This document shows, piece after piece, positions 1 to 5,922 of a stretch of 6,526 nt of DNA. The notes under the pieces were generated by a model. The model was not told the origin of the DNA and searched no databases. It was given only the letters and a program-made list of their open reading frames with translations. The DNA is from an uncultured Hyphomicrobiales bacterium (GTDB lineage: Bacteria > Pseudomonadota > Alphaproteobacteria > Rhizobiales > Beijerinckiaceae), in NCBI GenBank assembly GCA_903918155.1, contig CAIXDD010000184.1, positions 1-6,526 of the forward strand. Direction: 5' to 3'. The position numbers and the translations under genes were made by a program. How positions within the stretch are numbered: the first letter of the stretch is position 1; every line of letters starts with the position of its first letter.

Positions 1-1401
1 CGTTACGTCTCCACCCGCGGCGAAGCCCCCGAGCTCGCCTTCACCGACGCCCTTCTGGCGGGCCTTGCCCGCGACGGCGGGCTATATGCGCCGCAAGCCT
101 ATCCCTCCCTGTCGCGCGAGACCATCGAGGGCTTCGCGGGCCAGACCTATGCGCAGGTCGCCGAACAGGTGATCGGCCCCTTCGTCGACGGCGAGATCGC
201 GCCCGCGGCCTTCCGCGCCATGCTCGAAGGCGCCTATGCGACCTTCCGCCATCCCGCCGTCACGCCGCTGGCGCAGATCGGCGACAATCTCTTCGTGCTC
301 GAACTGTTCCACGGCCCCACGCTCGCCTTCAAGGACGTGGCGATGCAATTGCTCGCGCGCATGATGGACCATGCGCTGAAGGCGCGGGGCGAGCGCGCGA
401 CCATCGTAGGCGCGACGTCGGGCGACACGGGCGCGGCCGCCATCGAGGCCTTCCGCGGCCTCGAACAGGTCGACGTGTTCATCATGTATCCGCACCAGCG
501 CGTGTCCGACGTGCAGCGCCGCCAGATGACCGGGATCGACGCGCCCAACGTGCATACGATCGCGCTGGAGGGCACGTTCGACGATTGCCAGGCGATCCTG
601 AAGGGATTGTTCAACAACCATTCCTTCCGCGACGACATGAAATTGTCGGGCGTCAATTCGATCAATTGGGCGCGCGTGGTGGCGCAGACGGTCTATTATT
701 TCACCAGCGCCGTCGTGCTGGGGGGGCCGCGCCGGCCCGTGTCCTTCACCGTTCCCACGGGCAATTTCGGCGACATCCTCGCCGGCTATATCGCCAAGCG
801 CATGGGCCTGCCGATCGACCGGCTCGTCATCGCCACCAATGAGAACGACATTCTCGCGCGCACGCTGGAGGCGGGCGCCTATGAGGTGCGCGGCGTCGCG
901 CCCACCTCCTCGCCCTCCATGGACATTCAGGTGTCCTCGAATTTCGAACGGCTGCTGTTCGACGCCTGCGGGCGCGACGCCGCCGCGATCCGCGGGTTCA
1001 TGAACAATCTCGCCCAGAGCGGGCGCTTCGATCTCGCCCCCGCGCTGCTCGACAAGGTGCGCGCGGACTTCGACGCCTTCCGCACCGGAGAGACCGGCAC
1101 GGCGAAGGAGATCGCGCGCGTGCATGGGGAATGCGGCTATCTGATCGATCCGCATACGGCGGTGGGCGTGCATGCGGCGCGCAAGGCGCAGGCGCGGGCG
1201 CCCCATGTTCCCATGGTCGTGCTTGGCACGGCGCATCCGGCGAAATTCTCCGCCGCCGTGCGCGCGGCTGCGGGAACCGAGGCGCCCCTGCCCGCCCATC
1301 TTGCGCAATTGATGGCGGCGCGCGAACATTTCACCGTGCTGGCCAATGACCAGCGCGCCGTCGAGGGTTTCGTGCGCGAACGCGCGCGCGCCGCCCGCTG
1401 A
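1..1401 (+). CDS. thrC: Threonine synthase, 5' end cut by window edge
   Basis: This PLP-dependent enzyme converts O-phospho-L-homoserine and water to L-threonine and phosphate, the last step of threonine synthesis, in the cytoplasm. The frame is open from base 1 and reads RYVSTRGEAPELAFTDALL, the typical N-terminal domain of alphaproteobacterial ThrC. Probably only the initiator Met is missing, so the full protein would be about 467 residues, usual for this longer ThrC class. The PLP-binding lysine lies in FHGPTLAFKDV (Lys at 331-333, residue 111 of the visible part). The glycine-rich cofactor phosphate loop GATSGDTGAAA starts at residue 137. The C-terminal family signature LGTAHPAKF is also present. 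An internal ATG at 169 would remove the N-terminal domain and is not the real start. The stop is TGA at 1399-1401. No RBS or promoter is visible because the start lies outside the window. The identification is secure from the motifs and full-length similarity to the family. Confidence 0.97.
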   Translation, partial: RYVSTRGEAPELAFTDALLAGLARDGGLYAPQAYPSLSRETIEGFAGQTYAQVAEQVIGPFVDGEIAPAAFRAMLEGAYATFRHPAVTPLAQIGDNLFVLELFHGPTLAFKDVAMQLLARMMDHALKARGERATIVGATSGDTGAAAIEAFRGLEQVDVFIMYPHQRVSDVQRRQMTGIDAPNVHTIALEGTFDDCQAILKGLFNNHSFRDDMKLSGVNSINWARVVAQTVYYFTSAVVLGGPRRPVSFTVPTGNFGDILAGYIAKRMGLPIDRLVIATNENDILARTLEAGAYEVRGVAPTSSPSMDIQVSSNFERLLFDACGRDAAAIRGFMNNLAQSGRFDLAPALLDKVRADFDAFRTGETGTAKEIARVHGECGYLIDPHTAVGVHAARKAQARAPHVPMVVLGTAHPAKFSAAVRAAAGTEAPLPAHLAQLMAAREHFTVLANDQRAVEGFVRERARAAR

Positions 1402-1425
1402 CGCGCGCCGCGGGTCTCAGGCCGC

Positions 1426-1515
1426 AAAAGCGCACGTCGCGACAGCGCAGGTAGCGAAAGCGCTTGCCGCCAAATCGCGAGTCGCCAAATCGCGAGTCGC
1501 AAGGTCACGGGTCTT
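1426..1515. repeat. Degenerate 15-bp tandem repeat, six units
   Basis: Six consecutive 15-bp units fill most of the thrC-acetyltransferase spacer. Units 4 and 5 (1471-1485 and 1486-1500) are identical, caaatcgcgagtcgc. Units 1-3 (1426, 1441, 1456) and unit 6 (1501) are diverged but keep the spacing and a core close to aaagcgc-n-n-gtcgc. The identical units contain GCGA-g-TCGC, a 9-base near-palindrome. Because 15 is a multiple of three, the array keeps every frame in phase and creates no stop in the frame shared by thrC and the next gene. Unit 6 carries AAGG at 1501-1504, 11 bases before the next gene's ATG, the only candidate Shine-Dalgarno there. The two exact copies are certain; membership of the outer units is a judgement. 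A role as a protein-binding site or as a slippage scar is inference. Confidence 0.8.
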
Positions 1516-2127
1516 ATGGCGCTGTTCGGGCTGGGATCTGCACGAGAGGACGACGCGGGCTTCGTGCGCGGCGAGGGCGTCTATCTGCGTCCGGCCGAGA
1601 TGCGCGATTTCGAGGCCTGGGCGGCTTTGCGCGAACGCAGCCGCGCCTTCCTCACGCCCTGGGAGCCCACCTGGGCGCCTGACGAATTGACCCGCCCCGC
1701 CTTTCGCCGCCGGCTGCGCCGGCAAGCGGAGGAGATCGAGCGCGACGAGACCTATCCCTTCCTCATCTTCCGCTCCGACGACCGCACGCTGCTGGGCGGG
1801 CTGACCATCGGGCAGGTGCGCCGCGGCGTCGCGCAGACGGCGGCCATCGGCTATTGGATGGGGCGCGAACATGCGGGCAAGGGCCATATGTCGCGCGCGT
1901 TGCGCGCCGCGCTCGCGCATGGCTTCGGCCGGTTGCGCCTGCACCGGATGGAGGCGGCTTGCGTGCCCGAAAACCTGGCGTCGCTGCGCCTTCTGGAGCG
2001 CTGCGGTTTCCAGCGGGAAGGCTACGCCCGCGCCTATCTGCGCATCGACGGCGTGTGGCGGGATCACCTTCTGTTCGCCTTTCTGGACAGCGATCCGCCC
2101 CCGCCGCCGCCCGGCATGGGCCGTTAA
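1516..2127 (+). CDS. GNAT N-acetyltransferase, RimJ/RimL type
   Basis: This 203-residue cytoplasmic enzyme is predicted to transfer acetyl from acetyl-CoA to a protein N-terminus. RimJ and RimL do this to ribosomal proteins S5 and L12, but the substrate here cannot be assigned. The acetyl-CoA binding motif is in GYWMGREHAGKGHMSRAL (residues 112-129, with G121-K-G123). Asn153 and Ser156 in ENLASLRLLERCGF follow the usual RimJ-like C-terminal half, which ends YLRIDGVWRDHLLFAFL. The N-terminal half has the RAFLTPWEPTW segment common in alphaproteobacterial members. ATG 1516 is chosen because the same frame upstream, back to the thrC stop, has no ATG, GTG or TTG. The RBS is weak (AAGG, 11 bases upstream). 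The gene lies 114 bases after thrC in the same direction and frame, so co-transcription is plausible. Oddly, it ends DPPPPPPGMGR, with six consecutive prolines (residues 194-199). Confidence 0.92.
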   Translation: MALFGLGSAREDDAGFVRGEGVYLRPAEMRDFEAWAALRERSRAFLTPWEPTWAPDELTRPAFRRRLRRQAEEIERDETYPFLIFRSDDRTLLGGLTIGQVRRGVAQTAAIGYWMGREHAGKGHMSRALRAALAHGFGRLRLHRMEAACVPENLASLRLLERCGFQREGYARAYLRIDGVWRDHLLFAFLDSDPPPPPPGMGR

Positions 2128-2286
2128 CCACAAACAAGAGCCTCAGAAAGCCCCTTCCCGACGCCAGGCGCCTTGCCCCCGGCAAGCTCAGGCCGTACCA
2201 ATCACACTTCCGACAAGGTCGAAGTCCACGGCTTCGGCGGGGCGAACGAGCCGCGGCCCCCAAGCCGCCGAGACCACGGGATCATT
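2128..2286 (+). other. Spacer with two small potential hairpins
   Basis: This 159-base stretch separates the acetyltransferase stop from the GTG of the membrane GGDEF/EAL gene. A perfect 6-bp stem CTTGCC/GGCAAG with a three-base loop lies at 2172-2186, with no T-run after it, so it is not a standard intrinsic terminator. A second inverted pair, TCGGCGG (2234-2240) and CCGCCGA (2265-2271), ends 15 bases before the GTG. The reading frame of the downstream gene is open back to a TTG at 2173, but the peptide this would add (starting MPPASSGRTN) looks non-conserved and would bury the signal peptide. I find no convincing promoter. A TTGCCC (2173) to TACCAA (2196) pair with a 17-base gap is too weak to call. 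Confidence 0.4.
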
Positions 2287-5181
2287 GTGCGTCGGTTATT
2301 CTACTTGCTGACGTTGGCGACCATTCTCGCAGGCTGGCTGTCGCCGGCCGGCGCGATCGAATCCGTGCGCGTGCCCATCGACGCCGTCGCCATCGACCTG
2401 ACCCGCGCGATCGAACGCTATTCCGACCAGGGTGACCGCCTGCAGGTCTCCACCGCGCCCGGCGCCGACGGCATCGTGCGGCGCATCGAAGTCTCCGCGC
2501 GCGAGACGGGCGCGCGGCCCTCCTGGATCGTGTTCGCGCTCACCAATGACACGAACGAGCAATTCGAGCGGCTGATCGTCGCCCCGCATTTCCGCCTGTC
2601 GGGCTCGGGCGTGATCTGGCCCGACCTCGGCTCCTCGCGCATCGCCGCCATCACGGCGAGCCAGGGCTTTCCGCCCGAGCGCGAAGAGAGCCCCGACGCC
2701 GACGTCTTCCGCCTGACGCTCGATCCCGGCGCGACGGTCACCTATGTCGCCGAGCTGCGCACGCCCGAACTGCCGCAGATCTATTTGTGGGAGCCGGACG
2801 CCTACAAGGACAAGGTGACCAATCTCACGCTCTACAAGGGCATCGTCATCGGCATCGCGGGCCTGCTGGCGCTGTTCCTCACCATCGTCTTCGTGGTGAA
2901 GGGCGCGGTGATCTTTCCCGCCGCCGCCGCGCTTGCCTGGGCGGTGCTGGCCTATGTGTGCATCGATTTCGGATTCTGGAACAAGATTTTCGGCATCGAG
3001 GGCGAGGCCGACCGCGTGTGGCGCGCGGGCGCGGAAGCCATTCTCGCCGCGACGCTGCTCGTCTTCCTCTTCGCCTATCTCAACCTCAATCGCTGGCATG
3101 TGCGCGCCTCCCATGTCGCGTCCGTCTGGCTGATGTTCCTCGTCGCCCTCGTGGCGCTCGCCCTGTTCGACGCGCCGGTGGCGGCCGGCGTCGCGCGCAT
3201 CTCGCTCGCCGCGGTGGCGGGCGCGGGCTTTGCGCTGGTGCTCTATCTCGCGCTGCATGGCGTCGAACGCGCGGTGATGCTGATCCCCACCTGGTTCCTG
3301 CTGCTCGCCTGGCTCACGGCGGCCGCTTTCACGGTCACGGGCTCGCTGTCGGGCGATCTCGTCTCGCCGGCGCTGATCGGCGGCCTCGTGCTGATCGTGA
3401 TGCTGATCGGCTTCACGGTGATGCAGAACGCTTTCGCCAGCGGCGGGCTCGCGCATGGTTCGGTGACCGATTCCGAACGCCGCGCGCTGGCGCTGATCGG
3501 CTCGGGCGACATCGTGTTCGACTGGGACGTGACGTCGGACCGCATTTTCGTGAGCCCGGAGGCGGAGCAGAGCCTTGGCCTGCGGCGCGGATCGCTGGAA
3601 GGCCCGGCCGCAAGCTGGCTCGACGTCCTTCATCCTTTCGACCGCGACCGCTACCGCACCAGCCTCGACACGGTGCTCGAACAAAGACGCGGGCGCATCG
3701 CGATGGACTTCCGCCTGCGCGCCTCCGACGGCCATTACATCTGGTATTATCTGAAGGCGCGCCCGGTGGTGGGCGCCGACGGCGAGGTGATCCGCGTCAT
3801 CGGCACGCTGGCCGACGTCACCGAAACGCGCGTGGCCGAAGAGCGCATGCTGCACGACGCCGTGCACGACAATCTCACCGGCCTGCCCAATCGCGAGATT
3901 TTCTTCGACCGGCTCGAAACGGCCATCGCCCATGCGCAAATGGACCGCGAGTCGCGCCCAACCGTCATCGCCATCGACATCGACCGCTTCCGCGACGTGA
4001 ACGAGGCCATCGGCATTCCCGGCGGCGATTCCATATTGCTCACCATCGCGCGCCGCCTGCTGCGACTCATGCAATTGCAGGACACGCTGGCGCGCATCTC
4101 CAGCGACGAATTCGCGATCATCATCCGTTCGGAGCGCGACCCGCAATCGCTGATCGCCATCGCCGAAGCGGTGCGCAAGAGCGTGCTCACGCCCATCGTG
4201 TTCCATGACAGCGAAATCGCCGTCACCGCCTCCATCGGCATCGCGCTGTTCGATTCCCAGCTCCACTCCAAGCGCGAGGACATGCTGAAGGACGCGATGG
4301 TGGCCACCGCCCACGCCAAGAAATCCGGCGGCAATCGCGTGGAGTTCTTCCGGCCCGGCATGCGCACGCAACATTCCGACCGCCTGTCGCTGGAGGCGGA
4401 CCTGCGCCGCGCCATCGACCGGCAGGAGATCAAGGTCGCCTTCCGCCCCGTGGTGCGGCTGGAGGATCGCACCATCGCGGGTTTCGAGGCGCTGCTGCGC
4501 TGGGACCATCCGCGCTTCGGCCGCCTGAGCCCGGTGGATTTCATCCCCATCGCGGAGGAGACGGGCCTCATCCTCGACCTCACCCTGTTCGCGCTGGAGC
4601 GCACGGCGCGCGAACTCGCCGCCTGGCAGCGCGCCATCGACGTGAAGCCGCCGATCTTCGCCAGCGTCAATGTGTCGTCGCGCCAATTGCTGCGCCATGA
4701 ATTGCTGCATGACGTGAAGGGCGTCATCACGCGCTCGGGCGTGCAGAAGGGCTCGCTGAAACTGGAGATGAGCGAAAATCTCGTGATGGAGAACCCGGAA
4801 TATTCCGCGCAGATTCTCCAGCGCGTGCGCGAAGTGGGCGCAGGCCTCATCCTCGACGATTTCGGCTCGGGCTATTCCTCGCTCGCTTATCTCCAGCGCC
4901 TGCCCTTCGACATGATCCGCATCGGCCGCTCCTTCGTGCGCCATGACGCGGCGGGCGTGCGCCCCACGATCCTGCGCTCGCTCGTGTCGCTGGCGCGCGA
5001 CCTCGGCATGGAGGTGATCGCGGAAGGCGCGGAGAGCGAGAGCGACACGATCGAATTGTATCAGATCGGGTGCGAATTCGCGCAGGGCTACGCCTTCGGC
5101 CGGCCCATCACCGCGGGAGACGCGCGCAAGCTCGTGGGCGCGGCGACCGATCCCGGCGAGGCGCGCGCCGTCGCCGAATGA
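2287..5181 (+). CDS. 7TM-PAS-GGDEF-EAL c-di-GMP signalling protein, both domains degenerate
   Basis: Starting at GTG 2287 gives 964 residues. The N-terminus MRRLFYLLTLATILAGWL, ending SPAGA at about residue 23, is a good signal peptide, which is why this start is preferred over TTG 2173; the RBS is poor. Residues 24-180 form a periplasmic domain with LIVAPHFRLSGSGVIWPDLG, resembling the 7TMR-DISM extracellular class. Seven hydrophobic segments follow at about 185-207, 207-229, 249-270, 277-300, 304-325, 330-352 and 361-383. Then come PAS (about 400-520), GGDEF (520-685) and EAL (695-955). The GGDEF signature is SSDEF (605-609) and no RxxD inhibitory site is seen at the usual spacing. The EAL domain keeps E734 (EAL), N795, E827, E830, D857-D858, E913 and Q933. 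The usual K-I-D after the DDFG(T/S)GYSSL segment is R878-I-G880. Members of this architecture sense envelope signals and control c-di-GMP. Here cyclase activity is very unlikely and phosphodiesterase activity doubtful, so an effector or scaffold role is inferred. Confidence 0.92.
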   Translation: MRRLFYLLTLATILAGWLSPAGAIESVRVPIDAVAIDLTRAIERYSDQGDRLQVSTAPGADGIVRRIEVSARETGARPSWIVFALTNDTNEQFERLIVAPHFRLSGSGVIWPDLGSSRIAAITASQGFPPEREESPDADVFRLTLDPGATVTYVAELRTPELPQIYLWEPDAYKDKVTNLTLYKGIVIGIAGLLALFLTIVFVVKGAVIFPAAAALAWAVLAYVCIDFGFWNKIFGIEGEADRVWRAGAEAILAATLLVFLFAYLNLNRWHVRASHVASVWLMFLVALVALALFDAPVAAGVARISLAAVAGAGFALVLYLALHGVERAVMLIPTWFLLLAWLTAAAFTVTGSLSGDLVSPALIGGLVLIVMLIGFTVMQNAFASGGLAHGSVTDSERRALALIGSGDIVFDWDVTSDRIFVSPEAEQSLGLRRGSLEGPAASWLDVLHPFDRDRYRTSLDTVLEQRRGRIAMDFRLRASDGHYIWYYLKARPVVGADGEVIRVIGTLADVTETRVAEERMLHDAVHDNLTGLPNREIFFDRLETAIAHAQMDRESRPTVIAIDIDRFRDVNEAIGIPGGDSILLTIARRLLRLMQLQDTLARISSDEFAIIIRSERDPQSLIAIAEAVRKSVLTPIVFHDSEIAVTASIGIALFDSQLHSKREDMLKDAMVATAHAKKSGGNRVEFFRPGMRTQHSDRLSLEADLRRAIDRQEIKVAFRPVVRLEDRTIAGFEALLRWDHPRFGRLSPVDFIPIAEETGLILDLTLFALERTARELAAWQRAIDVKPPIFASVNVSSRQLLRHELLHDVKGVITRSGVQKGSLKLEMSENLVMENPEYSAQILQRVREVGAGLILDDFGSGYSSLAYLQRLPFDMIRIGRSFVRHDAAGVRPTILRSLVSLARDLGMEVIAEGAESESDTIELYQIGCEFAQGYAFGRPITAGDARKLVGAATDPGEARAVAE

Positions 5182-5185
5182 GCAG

Positions 5186-5210
5186 GCGGGGCGGCGGCCC
5201 GCGCGCCCGC
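5186..5210 (+). terminator. Weak GC hairpin in convergent gap
   Basis: GCGGGGCG (5186-5193) can pair with CGCCCGC (5204-5210), with one bulged G and a ten-base loop. It begins five bases after the stop of the GGDEF/EAL gene, within the 47-base gap before the convergent yqgE stop. No T-tract follows on either strand, so it does not meet the usual criteria for an intrinsic terminator, and such pairings arise easily in sequence this GC-rich. The position is its main support. Confidence 0.2.
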
Positions 5211-5228
5211 ATCCTTACGCAACGCGCC

Positions 5229-5840
5229 TCACGCGTGGCCTGAATCGCCCACCAGCATCGCAGGCTCGACGCCCAGCTTGCGCAAGGCCCGGTCGTATTT
5301 CCCGCCCAGATCGTCGTCGAACAGAAGCGCTTCGTCGGCGGGGCAGGTGAGCCAGCCGTTGCGCAGGATCTCCTCCTCCAGCTGGCCGCTCGCCCAGCCC
5401 GCATAGCCCAGCGCAAGCACCGCCTTCTGCGGCCCCGAGCCTTTCGCCATGGCGCGCAGAATGTCGATGGTCGCGGTGAGGCAGACGCCGCCCTCGATGG
5501 GCAGCGTGGCCGCGTCGAGCTGGAAATCGGGCGAATGAAGCACGAAGCCGCGCCCCTTCTCCACCGGGCCGCCGCGCAGCACCTGCACGGCCTCCACAGC
5601 CGGCGGCAGGAGGATCGCGTCTTGCGGGCTGATGACGTCGAGCTGCACCAGCAGGTCGGAGAAATTGAGGCTCTTCGAGCGCCGGTTCACCACAATGCCC
5701 ATCGCGCCTTCGGCGGAATGGGCGCACAGATAGATGAGGGTGCGCGCGAAGCGGGCGTCGCCGATGCTGGGCATGGCGATCAGCATCTGCCCTTCAAGGC
5801 TGGGCTCGGCCGCGGCTGAGATCGTGGCGCGTGTGCTCAT
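5229..5840 (-). CDS. yqgE: YqgE/AlgH family protein (DUF179)
   Basis: This 203-residue protein of the widespread YqgE/AlgH family has no established biochemical function. The name AlgH comes from a proposed link to alginate regulation in Pseudomonas. Family signatures are all present in order: LEGQMLIAMPSIGDARFART near residues 15-34, then CAHSAEGAMGIVVNR, the RGGPVEKGRGFVLHS segment, and the hallmark GYAGWASGQLEEEI in the C-terminal third. No signal peptide or membrane segment is seen, so it is probably cytoplasmic. The start is the ATG at 5838-5840 (MSTRATIS), which gives the usual family length. The frame stays open upstream to 6188, but that extension overlaps the divergent gene and lacks family character. 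No Shine-Dalgarno is visible before the ATG. The gene converges on the GGDEF/EAL gene and diverges from the DsbD-like gene, so it is probably transcribed alone from the 82-base divergent region. Confidence 0.94.
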   Translation of the reverse strand: MSTRATISAAAEPSLEGQMLIAMPSIGDARFARTLIYLCAHSAEGAMGIVVNRRSKSLNFSDLLVQLDVISPQDAILLPPAVEAVQVLRGGPVEKGRGFVLHSPDFQLDAATLPIEGGVCLTATIDILRAMAKGSGPQKAVLALGYAGWASGQLEEEILRNGWLTCPADEALLFDDDLGGKYDRALRKLGVEPAMLVGDSGHA

Positions 5841-5846
5841 GCATCG

Positions 5847-5875
5847 AAAGTAAGGCGCGCCGCCCCCGCGAACAA
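5847..5875 (-). promoter_or_regulatory. Possible yqgE promoter, leaderless spacing
   Basis: On the minus strand, TTGTTC (5875-5870) and TACTTT (5852-5847) are separated by exactly 17 bases. Each matches its sigma-70 hexamer consensus at only three of six positions. If used, transcription would start within a base or two of the yqgE ATG at 5840, giving a leaderless or nearly leaderless mRNA, which would fit the absence of any Shine-Dalgarno there. The match is weak and the call rests mostly on spacing. Confidence 0.25.
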
Positions 5876-5903
5876 GCCGCCCCGATGGCGCAGGGGCGCG
5901 CGC
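5855..5903. repeat. Imperfect inverted repeat between divergent genes
   Basis: The left arm 5855-5870 and right arm 5889-5903 can form 14 G-C pairs with one C-A mismatch (5867/5892) and one bulged C (5860), around an 18-base loop. The pair occupies most of the 82-base region between yqgE and the DsbD-like gene. Its right end abuts GAAGGT (5904-5909), the candidate Shine-Dalgarno of the DsbD-like gene. It could act as an operator or as an mRNA hairpin near that ribosome-binding site. Both arms are pure GC apart from one base, so chance pairing is a real alternative. Confidence 0.45.
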
Positions 5904-5922
5904 GAAGGTAGACTGGCCGCCC

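Noticed and set aside
82..1329. A 415-codon open frame antisense to thrC
   Set aside because: It is a low-complexity Arg/His/Gly/Glu-rich translation without motifs and lies entirely opposite the conserved threonine synthase.
1382..1408. CG-repeat hairpin across the thrC stop (GCGCGCG near 1384 with CGCGCGC at 1402-1408)
   Set aside because: There is no T-run after it, and alternating CG pairs with itself in many registers; it is what one expects from Arg-Ala-rich codons in this composition.
1426..1515. CRISPR-like interpretation of the repeat array
   Set aside because: The units are directly adjacent with no spacers and only 15 bases long, so the array is a simple tandem repeat.
1417..2133. 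Minus-strand open frame whose C-terminus reads the tandem repeat as ATRDL pentapeptides
   Set aside because: The pentapeptide repeat is only a consequence of the 15-bp DNA period. The rest is antisense to the acetyltransferase and looks non-coding.
2173..2286. Extended N-terminus of the GGDEF/EAL protein from TTG 2173
   Set aside because: It would put about 38 charged, non-conserved-looking residues before a good signal peptide, and the TTG lies inside a small perfect hairpin with no RBS.
2787..4208. A 473-codon plus-strand frame inside the GGDEF/EAL gene
   Set aside because: This is an Arg/His/Gly-rich out-of-frame reading of the same gene, with no motifs and no plausible ribosome-binding site.
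2296..4944. An 882-codon open frame antisense to the GGDEF/EAL gene
   Set aside because: Its translation is rich in Arg, His, Glu, Asp and Ala with no recognisable domain. It is the expected mirror of a GC-rich gene, and the plus-strand frame has clear domains throughout.
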